64,000 nucleotides of DNA from Olleya namhaensis (GCF_900114005.1 NZ_FORM01000004.1:186001-250000); one strand, 5' to 3'. Positions 53,215 to 62,364 are shown, numbered from the stretch's first letter. A program made the numbers and translations. Notes: generated from the letters alone by a model not told the origin.

Positions 53215-53215
53215 C

Positions 53216-53246
53216 TTTGTTAACTTAATTGTGCTCTGTATATTTG
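53216..53246 (+). promoter_or_regulatory. Promoter of the TonB-dependent receptor
   Basis: TTTG at 53216-53219, 19 nt, TATATTTG at 53239-53246: an exact match to the Bacteroidota consensus. ATG at 53278. The -33 box abuts operator copy A, so repressor binding would block it. Confidence 0.85.
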
Positions 53247-53277
53247 CGCTTTATTTATAACAAATCTAAATAGCGTC

Positions 53278-55656
53278 ATGTTTAAAAATTTAAGTTTTAT
53301 ATTAATATTAGTGGTCCAACTATCTTTTGGACAGTCTAAAATTACTGGAGTAGTAACTAACAATTCAAATGAAAAGATGCCTTTCGCCACGGTTTTATTA
53401 GAAGAGGTTAACTCTGGTGTAGCAGCAGATATGAATGGTGTTTTTATCTTTGATAATATAAAAGAAGGTAGTTACACTGTCAAAGTATCTTCTGTTGGAT
53501 ACAGGTCAGTTAAACAATTAGTGAAAATAGGTAGTAACGAAACTAAATACTTATCGTTTAAACTACAATACAATGGAGATTTGGATGAAGTTGAAGTTTT
53601 TGGTAGTCGTTTTACCCACCCAGATAAAATTGAAGCCTTAACTAGACTACCTCTTGAACCTTATGAGCAAATTCAGAGTATTTCTATTATTTCTGAAAAA
53701 GTAATTGAACAACAAGGAAACTTAACTATTGCAGATGCAGTAAAAAATGTGCCAGGAGTATATACATTTGCTACTTATGGAAATAAAAGAGAAAGTATGT
53801 CTTCTCGTGGATTTAGAGGTATTCCTGTTTTGAAAAATGGTGTTAGAGTGCATTCTGATTTTCGAGGACAAGGTATTCTTACAGATATGCAAGGTGTTGA
53901 TAACATTCAAGTATTAAAAGGTGCAGCATCCGTAACACAAGGTGTAGCTACAGATTTAGGAAGTCCGGGTGGAATAATTAATATAGTAACTAAAACACCT
54001 AAATATGAATTTGGTGGTAATGTTGCTGTAAGAGGAGGTAGTTTTGGTCAAGCCAGAACTACGTTTGATGTCTATGGTCCAATAACTACGTCAAAAACTA
54101 CAGCATTTAGATTAAATGGAGCATTAGAGCGTGCTGATAGTTATAGAGATGGTGTAACCTCTGATCGTTTTTATATTAATCCTTCTTTCCAATGGAAGGC
54201 TGATGATAAGACTACTATAACTTTTGAAATGGATTATTTTGAAGATAGTAGAACGCCAGATCTTGGAACTGTTAACCTTGGAGATAATGATCAAAATTTA
54301 ATTTATGATTTGCCTTACGATCAATTTTTAGGTTTCGAGGATGATAAATCATTAACCACTAATACAACTTATGCTGTACGATTTGATAGAGAGTTAACTG
54401 ATAAATTAAGCCTTAAAGGGGCTTATTATAAATCAACTTTAGATTTAGATGATAAAGGGGCAAGTTTAGGTAGAGTCGTTAGTGATGTGGATGGAAATAC
54501 TATTTTTAATCAAAAATCTAGAGGGTATTCTGTATCTACTAGGGCAGATGACAATAGTGTAATACAATTTGATGTAGTTGGTGATGAAGTTAAAACAGGA
54601 GCTTTATCTCATACCTTTCAGGTGGGTTTTGACTACCGCACAAGTAGCTATAATACAACATCACAAATTGTTTCCGTAATTGATACAATAGACGTCTTTA
54701 CAAGTAATACTAGTAAATTACCAACAGATATTTCACTTTCTGCGCAATCAGCATTAGCGGGTGAGTCTAAAGCATTTGGTTTTGTTGCTCAAGATGTGAT
54801 TACTTTTAATAAGTACTTAAAAGGATTTTTTGGACTCCGTTATAGTAAAACAAGAACAATAACAGCAACTCAAACTACAGAAAGCGATGCCTTTAATCCA
54901 TTGGGAGGAATTATTATATCACCTTTAAAAAATATAAATGTATTTGCTTCCTACACTAATAGTTCTTACCCAAGAACTGGTACAAGATTAGATGTTAATG
55001 GTAACGAATTAGGAAATGAACGTTATGACCAATTTGAAACCGGAATTAAAACCAATTGGTTAAATAGTAGATTACGTTTTAACTTAACTTATTTTAAAAT
55101 AAACAATAAGGATATTAATCTTCCTGTCTATAATGTTAATTGGGAAGAAACTGGTTACTATGCAAAAGGCGGTAATGATGAAAGAAAGGGAGTTGAAATC
55201 GAGTTAAGTGGTCGTATTTTGGATAACTTAGAGGTTATTACTGGTTACTCTTACATTGATGCGCAATATAAAGAGCACACCTCTTATGTCTATGGATCGG
55301 CACCATTAAACACACCAAAACACACTTTTAATATCTATGCCAATTACAGTTTTAAACAACAACTTCAAGGTTTGTCTGTTGGAGGTGGAGTTTATTACAC
55401 AGGAGCACGTCCTATTAATGACTGGAGCTCAGGCGCTATAACCCACCAAGGTATTGTTCCAAATCAAAAGCCTTTTAATGTGGAGGCATACACTCAGGTT
55501 AATACTCAAGTAGCTTATAATTTAGATAACCATTGGAATTTTAGAGTATTGGTTAATAATGTCTTTGATTCTATTGGATACAATGCCTACAGGACAAGCT
55601 ATATAAACCAAACAGATCCAAGAAATTTTGCAGGAGTTTTAACCTACAAATTTTAA
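53278..55656 (+). CDS. TonB-dependent siderophore receptor with carboxypeptidase-regulatory-like N-terminal domain
   Basis: 792-residue outer-membrane receptor for a ferric siderophore-like ligand. Signal peptide ends near 'LSFGQSK'. Residues about 20-105 are a CarboxypepD_reg-like domain ('ITGVVTNNSNEKMPFATVLL'), usual in Bacteroidota. The plug follows: 'QSISIISEKVIEQQGNLTIA', 'VPGVYTFATYG', 'SSRGFRGIPVLKNGVRV' and 'GIINIVTKTP'. The 22-strand barrel ends in a terminal Phe ('FAGVLTYKF'). It resembles FhuA/FhuE/FpvA-type siderophore receptors rather than SusC. The operator and promoter upstream suggest iron repression. It stands alone, with no SusD or synthesis genes near. Confidence 0.92.
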   Translation: MFKNLSFILILVVQLSFGQSKITGVVTNNSNEKMPFATVLLEEVNSGVAADMNGVFIFDNIKEGSYTVKVSSVGYRSVKQLVKIGSNETKYLSFKLQYNGDLDEVEVFGSRFTHPDKIEALTRLPLEPYEQIQSISIISEKVIEQQGNLTIADAVKNVPGVYTFATYGNKRESMSSRGFRGIPVLKNGVRVHSDFRGQGILTDMQGVDNIQVLKGAASVTQGVATDLGSPGGIINIVTKTPKYEFGGNVAVRGGSFGQARTTFDVYGPITTSKTTAFRLNGALERADSYRDGVTSDRFYINPSFQWKADDKTTITFEMDYFEDSRTPDLGTVNLGDNDQNLIYDLPYDQFLGFEDDKSLTTNTTYAVRFDRELTDKLSLKGAYYKSTLDLDDKGASLGRVVSDVDGNTIFNQKSRGYSVSTRADDNSVIQFDVVGDEVKTGALSHTFQVGFDYRTSSYNTTSQIVSVIDTIDVFTSNTSKLPTDISLSAQSALAGESKAFGFVAQDVITFNKYLKGFFGLRYSKTRTITATQTTESDAFNPLGGIIISPLKNINVFASYTNSSYPRTGTRLDVNGNELGNERYDQFETGIKTNWLNSRLRFNLTYFKINNKDINLPVYNVNWEETGYYAKGGNDERKGVEIELSGRILDNLEVITGYSYIDAQYKEHTSYVYGSAPLNTPKHTFNIYANYSFKQQLQGLSVGGGVYYTGARPINDWSSGAITHQGIVPNQKPFNVEAYTQVNTQVAYNLDNHWNFRVLVNNVFDSIGYNAYRTSYINQTDPRNFAGVLTYKF

Positions 55657-55675
55657 GTAAATTTAATTAGAATTG

Positions 55676-55710
55676 AAAAGCGCAACACTAATTATGTTGC
55701 GCTTTTTTTT
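55676..55710 (+). terminator. Intrinsic terminator of the TonB receptor
   Basis: 12-nt arms 55676-55687 and 55695-55706 (AAAAGCGCAACA type), 7-nt loop, T8 ending at 55710. Confidence 0.93.
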
Positions 55711-55801
55711 AGTTTGGTATATTTATTTGAGAAAAAAATTACGCTAACTAATTAAAAATCAATAGAGGAAAAAAAAGCGATTAAAAACAGTTCTTTTTTG
55801 C

Positions 55802-55832
55802 TTGTTATATACTAAAAGTTAGTATATATTTG
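55802..55832 (+). promoter_or_regulatory. Promoter of tRNA-Tyr
   Basis: TTG at 55802-55804, 20 nt, TATATTTG at 55825-55832. Transcription would start about 5 nt before the mature tRNA. The spacer contains a perfect palindrome. Confidence 0.75.
55807..55827. promoter_or_regulatory. Perfect 9-bp palindrome between the -33 and -7 boxes of tRNA-Tyr
   Basis: ATATACTAA (55807-55815), AAG, TTAGTATAT (55819-55827). It fills the promoter spacer and touches the -7 box, the classic position for a repressor site. No regulator is identified. Confidence 0.5.
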
Positions 55833-55842
55833 TGCCAGCTTA

Positions 55843-55924
<82 letters not shown>

Positions 55925-55934
55925 CAGAAACAGT

Positions 55935-55965
55935 AAAAGCCTTCTTATTTAAGAAGGCTTTTTTT
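55935..55965 (+). terminator. Intrinsic terminator of tRNA-Tyr
   Basis: 12-nt arms 55935-55946 and 55951-55962 (AAAAGCCTTCTT type), ATTT loop, T-run to 55965. Confidence 0.93.
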
Positions 55966-56080
55966 ATGCATTAAATTTAGAGTTTGCTTTTGAGTTTTGT
56001 TTAGCGGAATTATAAAAGTGGTGTGATACATTACATCTTTTAATCTTTATTAGAAGCAGAAGCGTATTTATTTTAAATAG

Positions 56081-56114
56081 AAAAAGCCAAAACAAATCTG
56101 TTTTGGCTTTTTTT
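56081..56114. terminator. Orphan terminator-like hairpin
   Basis: Perfect 14-nt arms at 56081-56094 and 56099-56112 (AAAAAGCCAAAACA type), 4-nt loop, T7 on the + strand and T5 on the - strand. It lies 119 bp after the tRNA-Tyr terminator and 149 bp beyond the terminator of the minus-strand gene at 56278, with no annotated gene of its own. Confidence 0.8.
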
Positions 56115-56260
56115 ATTGTAAGCATGGTTTTATCAACGCACGCTAGCTTATGTTTGATGTATTAACGTAATAGTCTAATCTGAATATAATAGTAGCATAA
56201 AGCTAGTAAAAACACACAGTTTTATCTATCTGTTTAGAGATAGAAAGTAAAGGCTAAAAA

Positions 56261-56285
56261 AAAACTAGAGCTTAGGCCTAGTTTT
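56261..56285 (-). terminator. Terminator overlapping the stop codon of the 56278 gene
   Basis: AAAACTAG (56261-56268) and CTAGTTTT (56278-56285), extended by GC/GC with one bulged A, give a hairpin whose minus-strand transcript ends in T9 (through 56256). The TAG stop (56280-56278) is part of the stem. Confidence 0.75.
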
Positions 56286-56673
56286 CAGTTAATACTTTTT
56301 TGAAATATTTTAAATCTAATATGTTCATGCTGTTATCAAGGTTTCTGATAAGCGAAATCACATATTTAAGACTTTCAATTTGATCTATTTCTACAGTTTC
56401 AACTTCAGCTTCTTCTGTTTCTTCAGTGTCTTCCTCAGTATCAGTATCTTCTTCAAGAGGAGAATCTTCTGGTATAGCTATTAAAAAAGAATCATTCTCT
56501 TCAATATGCTCGTAAGTATAACGAAGTACTTTTACAGCAAGAGGCACTTCTTTCTCTATAGCGTAAGTTCTTAATTCTTTAATGTCATCAATCAATGTAT
56601 CTGAAGTAATACCTGTAGCATCTAGGTTTTTCAGAATACGGTCTATTAGCGTAATTGCTTTTTTATTTTCCAA
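56278..56673 (-). CDS. Hypothetical acidic protein
   Basis: 131 residues, no recognised domain. The first 70 residues are helical ('IDRILKNLDATGITSDTLID'). Residues about 75-98 are a low-complexity Glu/Asp/Thr run ('EEDTDTEEDTEETEEAEVET'). A final helix 'SLKYVISLIRNLDNSMNILD' follows. No signal peptide, so cytoplasmic. The start is TTG 56673-56671: a stop lies four codons upstream. A TAATTTTG box (56685-56678, minus strand) lies only 4 nt before the start codon, suggesting a leaderless message. Function unknown. Confidence 0.65.
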   Translation of the reverse strand: MENKKAITLIDRILKNLDATGITSDTLIDDIKELRTYAIEKEVPLAVKVLRYTYEHIEENDSFLIAIPEDSPLEEDTDTEEDTEETEEAEVETVEIDQIESLKYVISLIRNLDNSMNILDLKYFKKVLTEN

Positions 56674-56784
56674 AGGGCAAAATTATAATATGATTAGTTA
56701 CTTCGAATTGCAAATTTAATTTTTTTTGTCCTTACGGGAAATCAATTGCAGATGTTTATTTCAATTATTTTTAATGGCTGTAAA

Positions 56785-57156
56785 TCATTGGTGCTTTTTC
56801 CAATAGGGTTTACCATAACCACAAAAAATTTCGGATCCAGATTTTATACGTTTAGTTGCTATTATACAAACATTGCCATCATCATCTAATCCAATTTTGG
56901 CATTGTTTTTAAAGGGACTATTCGAGGTCCCTTTAGTGTCATTTGCATATTTAGCAAAACAGTGGGTATGCATGCTATCCATTATACTTCCATCTAATAA
57001 ATTAATAAAATAACGGTCGTGGTTTTGTTTTGCTCTTTTGTCTGCTTCAACCGCATCAATTATTTCGCCTTTAAAAAGCGAAATAATCTCATGCTTGTAT
57101 ATGTCTATAACCGTAAATAAACCACTGCCAGCTTCAAGTATTTGCGAGGGGTGCAC
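56785..57156 (-). CDS. SET-domain protein
   Basis: 123-residue small SET fold. 'EAGSGLFTVIDIYKHEIISL' is the N-terminal G-x-G-L-F motif binding S-adenosylmethionine, 'YFINLLDGSIMDSMHTHCFA' the middle strands, 'NNAKIGLDDDGNVCIIATKR' the pseudoknot region and 'IKSGSEIFCGYGKPYW' the catalytic Tyr end. It is probably a protein-lysine methyltransferase, but the target is unknown. The GTG start at 57156 is the only usual start; the frame stays open upstream to 57247 and encodes a fitting extension (...'EEDYLYV' before 'HPSQI'), so the true start may be an unusual codon further upstream. It follows the MRJP-like gene by 82 bp. Confidence 0.75.
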   Translation of the reverse strand: MHPSQILEAGSGLFTVIDIYKHEIISLFKGEIIDAVEADKRAKQNHDRYFINLLDGSIMDSMHTHCFAKYANDTKGTSNSPFKNNAKIGLDDDGNVCIIATKRIKSGSEIFCGYGKPYWKKHQ

Positions 57157-57238
57157 ATAAAGATAATCTTCCTCTAAACCTTCAATGGTATTGTTTTGTG
57201 TGGTATCCGTTTTGATAATGATAGTCTTAAATAAGTAA

Positions 57239-58321
57239 TTACTCTGTTATGGCTAATTTATTAACCTGAAATGTCATGGTTGGAATAGGTCCCGTAATGT
57301 CGTTAATACGTGAATTGGTATAGTACAAATCACCATTATAAATACTAAAAGTATCAGCCCAACGTACCATATCACCTTTGGCTATAGTTGTTGTTTTACC
57401 GTTTAAATCTCTTTTTAAAATGGCATTGTTTTCTAAATCGGCATAGTAAAGATTACCAAATTGGTCAAAAATCATTCCGTCAGGTGCAGCAGTTTTATCT
57501 ACAACTTCTACAGCAGCTTCTATATCTTCCGTCGTACCATTAATTAAAACAGCTGTTGACACTGCGTATAACGTATATCCGGTTAATGCATGAAAATACA
57601 ATGTATCATCTATTTGGTTTAAAGCAATACCGTCAGAATGTACGGTGTTTACCCATTGTTTACCATTTATAGTTAAATGATCCGTTTCGGCAGTTGTAGA
57701 AACATGATCTGTTAATACACGTTTAAATGTTCCGTTTTCCAAATTCAAAATTAATAAACCTGCGTGTCCCGAATCTGTAAAGTAAGCAACCTTATTTTTA
57801 CGATCGATACGGACATCATTGATATATGAATCTTTAAAAAACACATCGTTTGGTAACGTGTACGTTTGTGTTAGACTATCATTTTCTAAATTGAAAACAA
57901 ATAATTTTGGATTAGATAAAACGCCTTTAAAAAACGGGTTTCTAGTATCTACTACAAATAATTCGTTTTGAGAAACAACAACAGATTGCACTGCAACAAA
58001 AGTAGTATTTGTTAGAGGGGTGTCAGGAGTCCAGCTATTCCAACTTTCATTTGGAAAAGGAATAGATTCGCCATTCACCACTTCTGTAACCGAATGTTTT
58101 ACTGTCGGTCTCCATCTAGGAAAATTAACAAATACACGTCCCGCTTGACTTACAGAAACACCTGTAACTTGTTGGCCAGTAAATTCTGCAACCTTTGTAA
58201 TAGTTGCTAATTTTTCTGATGTAGTACTTGTTTCTGTTGTTACAGGATTAGTTTGTTTTGTCTCTTTTTTGCATGCAATACAGCTTATAACCAAAGCCGA
58301 TAATACTAATAGTTTTTTCAT
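57239..58321 (-). CDS. Major royal jelly/yellow-family beta-propeller lipoprotein
   Basis: 360-residue lipoprotein. 'MKKLLVLSALVISCIAC' ends in a lipobox, then 'KKETKQTN', a basic start without the acidic surface-export signal. The rest is a six-bladed propeller: 'QVTGVSVSQAGRVFVNFPRW', 'SVVVSQNELFVVDTRNPFFK', 'YINDVRIDRKNKVAYFTDSG' with 'HAGLLILNLENG', and 'PDGMIFDQFGNLYYADLENN'. The family is MRJP/yellow (often called L-dopachrome tautomerase-related), related to SMP-30. The substrate is unknown. It ends 82 bp before the SET gene and begins 2 bp after pepT, so the three probably form an operon. Confidence 0.85.
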   Translation of the reverse strand: MKKLLVLSALVISCIACKKETKQTNPVTTETSTTSEKLATITKVAEFTGQQVTGVSVSQAGRVFVNFPRWRPTVKHSVTEVVNGESIPFPNESWNSWTPDTPLTNTTFVAVQSVVVSQNELFVVDTRNPFFKGVLSNPKLFVFNLENDSLTQTYTLPNDVFFKDSYINDVRIDRKNKVAYFTDSGHAGLLILNLENGTFKRVLTDHVSTTAETDHLTINGKQWVNTVHSDGIALNQIDDTLYFHALTGYTLYAVSTAVLINGTTEDIEAAVEVVDKTAAPDGMIFDQFGNLYYADLENNAILKRDLNGKTTTIAKGDMVRWADTFSIYNGDLYYTNSRINDITGPIPTMTFQVNKLAITE

Positions 58322-58323
58322 TA

Positions 58324-59565
58324 TTATTTGTTTTTCTCTGCTGTAATTTCACAAATTTTACAAATCACTTCCGTTGCTTTAATCATACTTTCAACAGGAA
58401 CATACTCATAACGACCATGAAAATTATGTCCTCCAGCAAAGATGTTTGGACAAGGTAAGCCCATATAGCTTAATTGTGATCCATCTGTACCACCACGAAT
58501 GGCTTTGATAAGCGGTTTGATATTTAATTGCTTCATAGCTTCTTCTGCAATATCAACAATGTGCATTACAGGTTCCACTTTTTCTTTCATATTAAAATAT
58601 TGATCCTTAATCTCGATAGTTACTACTTCTCTTTCATATTGTGCATTAAGCTCATCAGTTAGCTTTTGCATCATTTCTTTTCTAGCTTCAAAATGACCTA
58701 AATCGTGATCTCTAATTATGTATTCTAATACTGTTTCTTCAACTTCTCCAGATATAGAGTACAGGTGAAAAAAACCTTGGTAACCTTCCGTATGTTCCGG
58801 TGTTTCTAATCTTGGTAACGAGTTGATAAACTCTGTAGCGATGTACATGGAGTTGACCATTTTTCCTTTAGCATAACCAGGGTGTACAATTTTTCCTTTT
58901 ACTTTTACAACCGCTCCTGCAGCATTAAAGTTTTCGTATTCTAATTCTCCAATTTGACTACCATCCATTGTGTAAGCCCAATCTGCACCAAATTTTTCAA
59001 CATCAAATTTATGCGCACCACGACCAATTTCTTCGTCAGGTGTAAAACCAACTCTAATTTTTCCGTGTTTGATTTGTGGATTAGCCACAAGATATTCCAT
59101 TGCCGAAATAATCTCTGTAATTCCAGCCTTGTCATCTGCACCTAAAAGTGTTGTTCCGTCTGTAGTAATTAATGTTTGACCTTTGTATAATAGTAAGTCT
59201 TCAAAATAATCTGGAGACAACACAATATTTTCTTCTTTGTTTAAAATAATGTCTTCACCATCGTACTTATCAATAATTTGAGGTTTAACATTAGCACCTG
59301 TAAAATCAGGAGTCGTATCAAAATGCGAAATAAACCCAATAGTTGGTACGTCATGAGCAACATTACTAGGTAAAGTTGCCATTATATAAGCATGCTTATC
59401 TATAGTGACCTCTTCTAGACCAATAGCTTTTAGCTCTTCTACTAACGCATTGGCTAAATCCCATTGTTTAGCAGTACTTGGTGTAGTGTCACTTGCTGGA
59501 TCAGACTCAGTATCCACAGTTACGTAACCTACAAATCTTTTAATTATATCTTCTTTTGAAATCAT
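58324..59565 (-). CDS. pepT: Peptidase T (tripeptide aminopeptidase)
   Basis: Cytoplasmic zinc aminopeptidase releasing the N-terminal residue of tripeptides. The 413-residue length matches E. coli PepT. Metal ligands are in 'IGFISHFDTTPDFTGANVKP', 'LGADDKAGITEI', 'VGFTPDEEIGRGAHKFD', 'YTMDGSQIGELEYE' and 'CPNIFAGGHNFHGRYEYVPV'. The dimerisation domain includes 'HPGYAKGKMVNSMYIATEFI'. It is the first gene of a minus-strand operon with the MRJP-like and SET genes. Confidence 0.94.
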   Translation of the reverse strand: MISKEDIIKRFVGYVTVDTESDPASDTTPSTAKQWDLANALVEELKAIGLEEVTIDKHAYIMATLPSNVAHDVPTIGFISHFDTTPDFTGANVKPQIIDKYDGEDIILNKEENIVLSPDYFEDLLLYKGQTLITTDGTTLLGADDKAGITEIISAMEYLVANPQIKHGKIRVGFTPDEEIGRGAHKFDVEKFGADWAYTMDGSQIGELEYENFNAAGAVVKVKGKIVHPGYAKGKMVNSMYIATEFINSLPRLETPEHTEGYQGFFHLYSISGEVEETVLEYIIRDHDLGHFEARKEMMQKLTDELNAQYEREVVTIEIKDQYFNMKEKVEPVMHIVDIAEEAMKQLNIKPLIKAIRGGTDGSQLSYMGLPCPNIFAGGHNFHGRYEYVPVESMIKATEVICKICEITAEKNK

Positions 59566-59670
59566 TTTGTTGTGATTTTATACGTTTTGTATTCCTTTGA
59601 AAGGTTAAGCTAAATTAAATTATTTAACCGTACGTCAAAGTTACGATTATTAAGTTTTTTAGCTTTTGAA

Positions 59671-59701
59671 TTGCTCAATTTTTTAATTAGAATTACTTTT
59701 G
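59671..59701 (+). promoter_or_regulatory. Promoter of pyrD
   Basis: TTG at 59671-59673, 20 nt, TACTTTTG at 59694-59701. The -7 box overlaps a possible TTG start at 59699, which excludes it and leaves ATG 59717. Confidence 0.75.
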
Positions 59702-59716
59702 TGCAAACCTATTACA

Positions 59717-60751
59717 ATGTACAAATCCCTTTTAAGACCTTTCTTTTTTAGTTTCGATCCTGAAAAGATTCATCATTTCACGTTTTCATTAGTAAAAGTG
59801 ACTTCTAAGATTCCTGGTATGGCATCGTTATATAGACGTTTATATACTATTGAAGACCCTAAGCTAGAACGTAAGCTTTTCGGTTTAACCTTTAAAAATC
59901 CAGTAGGATTAGCAGCCGGTTTTGATAAAAATGCGGTGTTGTATAATGAATTAGCAAACTTTGGTTTCGGTTTTATTGAGATAGGTACTGTGACTCCAAA
60001 AGGCCAAGCGGGTAATCCTAAAAAACGTCTCTTTAGATTAAAAGACGACCAAGGGATTATTAACAGAATGGGCTTTAATAACGAAGGTTTAGAACAAGCT
60101 ATCGTTCAGCTTAAAAAAAATAAAGGAAAACTTATTATCGGTGGTAATATTGGAAAAAACACACAGACTAAACCTGAAGATTATACCAAAGATTATCTAG
60201 AGTGTTTTAACGGTTTACATCCCTACGTAGATTATTTTGTACTTAATGTAAGTTGCCCAAATGTTGGGAGTCATGCTAAGTTAAATGATAAGGATTATTT
60301 GTTAGAATTAATTGGTACCGTTCAAAAGGCTAATAAGACTTTTGCTAAACAGAAGCCCATCTTACTTAAAATAGCTCCAGATTTAAATGACATACAATTA
60401 GACGAAATTATTGCGCTAATTGCCGAGACTAATTTGGATGGTGTGATTGCAAGTAATACGTCTGTAGATCGTTCTAATTTAAAAGCTTCCGCAGAACGTT
60501 TAGCAGAAATAGGTAATGGTGGTGTAAGTGGACAACCGGTTAAAGAAAAATCAACAAAGGTTATCAAGTATCTAGCGGATAAAAGCAATAAAGCATTTCC
60601 TATTATTGGAGTAGGAGGTATCCACTCGGCACAAGATGCTTTAGACAAGATACATGCAGGTGCTGATTTGGTACAGATTTACACAGGGTTTATTTATGAA
60701 GGACCAAGCTTAATAAAAAAGATAAATAAAGCTATTTTAAACAAGAGTTAA
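59717..60751 (+). CDS. pyrD: Dihydroorotate dehydrogenase, quinone-type (class 2)
   Basis: Membrane-associated flavoenzyme of pyrimidine synthesis that reduces quinone. The 344-residue protein has the class 2 N-terminal helix pair ('[20 protein letters not shown]'), FMN site '[20 protein letters not shown]', '[19 protein letters not shown]', '[11 protein letters not shown]', the catalytic loop 'NVSCPNVGS' with Ser base, and '[20 protein letters not shown]'. I start at ATG 59717 since the -7 box lies over the earlier TTG. It is followed directly by a LysE-type gene. Confidence 0.95.
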   Translation: MYKSLLRPFFFSFDPEKIHHFTFSLVKVTSKIPGMASLYRRLYTIEDPKLERKLFGLTFKNPVGLAAGFDKNAVLYNELANFGFGFIEIGTVTPKGQAGNPKKRLFRLKDDQGIINRMGFNNEGLEQAIVQLKKNKGKLIIGGNIGKNTQTKPEDYTKDYLECFNGLHPYVDYFVLNVSCPNVGSHAKLNDKDYLLELIGTVQKANKTFAKQKPILLKIAPDLNDIQLDEIIALIAETNLDGVIASNTSVDRSNLKASAERLAEIGNGGVSGQPVKEKSTKVIKYLADKSNKAFPIIGVGGIHSAQDALDKIHAGADLVQIYTGFIYEGPSLIKKINKAILNKS

Positions 60752-61378
60752 ATGAATTACGAAATCCTGTTTAGTTTTATATTTGCTACTGTAGCCTTGT
60801 CTTTTTCTCCAGGTCCAGATAATATTTACGTATTAATGCAAAGTATTACTAACGGTCGTAAATATGGATTAGCCACGGTTTGTGGTTTAATTTCTGGCTG
60901 TTTATTGCATACCACGTTAGTTGCGTTTGGTGTGTCGGCAATAATTAAAGAAAGCGATACTTTGTTTTTTGCAATCAAAGCTTTAGGTGCTTTGTACTTA
61001 TTATATTTAGCTTATAAAGTCTATAAAAGCGATGCTAAAGTCTCATTAGGTAGTGCGGCTGTCCCTAAAAAAAGCTTAGGACAATTATATAAGCAAGGGG
61101 TGATCATGAATGTTTTAAATCCTAAAGTCTCTATTTTCTTTCTGGCTTTTTTCCCAGCTTATTTATATAGTGATACCATAAGCACGGTGACACAGTTTTA
61201 TGTTTTGGGATTGATTTTTATGGCGACTTCATTTATTGTATTTGCATTAATCGCAATTTTAGCCGGTTTTATTTCTGATTATTTAAAACAAAGTAAAAAT
61301 ATTGGGTTGGTTTTAAAGTGGTTACAGATTGTAGTCTTTATTGGGATTGCTATTTTTATATTCCTTTCAGAAAAATAA
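60752..61378 (+). CDS. LysE/RhtB-family amino acid exporter
   Basis: 208-residue protein with six membrane spans. 'LSFSPGPDNIYVLMQSITNG' is the LysE signature (G-P), 'RKYGLATVCGLISGCLLHTT' follows, and 'ALGALYLLYLAYKVYKSD' with 'GVIMNVLNPKVSIFFLAFFP' completes the family. The substrate (Lys, Thr, homoserine or other) cannot be told. It begins on the base after the pyrD stop and is therefore co-transcribed. Confidence 0.92.
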   Translation: MNYEILFSFIFATVALSFSPGPDNIYVLMQSITNGRKYGLATVCGLISGCLLHTTLVAFGVSAIIKESDTLFFAIKALGALYLLYLAYKVYKSDAKVSLGSAAVPKKSLGQLYKQGVIMNVLNPKVSIFFLAFFPAYLYSDTISTVTQFYVLGLIFMATSFIVFALIAILAGFISDYLKQSKNIGLVLKWLQIVVFIGIAIFIFLSEK

Positions 61379-61408
61379 CCTACTTTTATACAAGAATTTA
61401 AATCACAA

Positions 61409-62272
61409 ATGTCAAATCAGGTTAAAGTTATAGAATGTCCAAGAGATGCCATGCAAGGCATTAAACAGTTTATACCTACAGCACAAAAAATACAATATAT
61501 CCAATCTATACTTCGTGTAGGGTTTGATACTATTGACTTTGGTAGTTTTGTATCACCTAAAGCTATTCCGCAAATGGTGGATACAGCAGAGGTCTTGTCA
61601 AAATTGGATTTAAGTCAAACTACTAGTAAATTATTATCTATTGTAGCAAATTCTCGTGGCGCAGCAGAAGCTTGTAAACATCCCGAAATTGACTATTTAG
61701 GCTATCCATTTTCTATCTCAGAAAATTTTCAAATGCGTAATACGCATAAAACTATAGCACAGTCTATAGTATTACTTCAAGATATTTTAAACCAAGCAGA
61801 TGCAGCTAATAAAGAGGTTGTTGTCTATATATCTATGGGCTTTGGTAATCCTTACGGGGATCCTTGGAATGTTGATATTGTTGGAGAGTGGACTGAGCGT
61901 TTAAGCAAAATGGGTGTTAAAATCTTATCTTTAAGTGATACCGTTGGGACTTCTAATCCAGAAAATATAAAGTACTTATTTTCTAATTTAATACCCCATT
62001 ACAAAGACATCGAGTTTGGAGCACACCTGCATACAACACCAGATACGTGGTTTGAAAAAGTAGATGCAGCATATTTGGCAGGTTGTAAACGTTTTGATGG
62101 TGCAATCCAAGGTTTTGGAGGGTGCCCTATGGCAAAAGACGATCTTACAGGTAATATGCCAACAGAGAAAGTATTATCTTATTTAACAGCTAAAAAGGTT
62201 AATAATTTAAATGCAATGTCTTTTGAAAGTGCTTATAATGAAGCCTCTAAGATATTCAAAGCTTACCATTAA
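61409..62272 (+). CDS. Hydroxymethylglutaryl-CoA lyase
   Basis: Splits HMG-CoA into acetoacetate and acetyl-CoA, the last step of leucine degradation. The 287-residue TIM barrel has 'VIECPRDAMQGIKQFIPT', 'FDTIDFGSFVSPKAIPQMVD', 'YISMGFGNPYGDPWN', 'LSLSDTVGTSNPENI', the His pair 'FGAHLHTTPD' and the catalytic Cys loop 'GFGGCPMAKDDLTGN'. The usual R-D of the DRE-TIM family is present (E-C-P-R-D). A leucine-type dehydrogenase is at 49858; other pathway genes are not in view. Confidence 0.93.
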   Translation: MSNQVKVIECPRDAMQGIKQFIPTAQKIQYIQSILRVGFDTIDFGSFVSPKAIPQMVDTAEVLSKLDLSQTTSKLLSIVANSRGAAEACKHPEIDYLGYPFSISENFQMRNTHKTIAQSIVLLQDILNQADAANKEVVVYISMGFGNPYGDPWNVDIVGEWTERLSKMGVKILSLSDTVGTSNPENIKYLFSNLIPHYKDIEFGAHLHTTPDTWFEKVDAAYLAGCKRFDGAIQGFGGCPMAKDDLTGNMPTEKVLSYLTAKKVNNLNAMSFESAYNEASKIFKAYH

Positions 62273-62287
62273 TTTTTCTTTTATTGT

Positions 62288-62314
62288 TTCTTTCAATTAA
62301 ATTGAAAGAATTTT
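62288..62314 (+). terminator. Weak intrinsic terminator of HMG-CoA lyase
   Basis: Perfect 10-bp AT-rich stem (62288-62297 with 62301-62310), 3-nt loop, T4. Confidence 0.65.
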
Positions 62315-62364
62315 AACGTTACTTAACTTGTAGTTAGTCAACGTGTTAAATAACTTTTGTGTTT

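Noticed and set aside
60322-60648. Antisense frame of 108 codons opposite pyrD
   Set aside because: The pyrD frame carries all catalytic motifs; the reverse frame is a by-product of its codon pattern.
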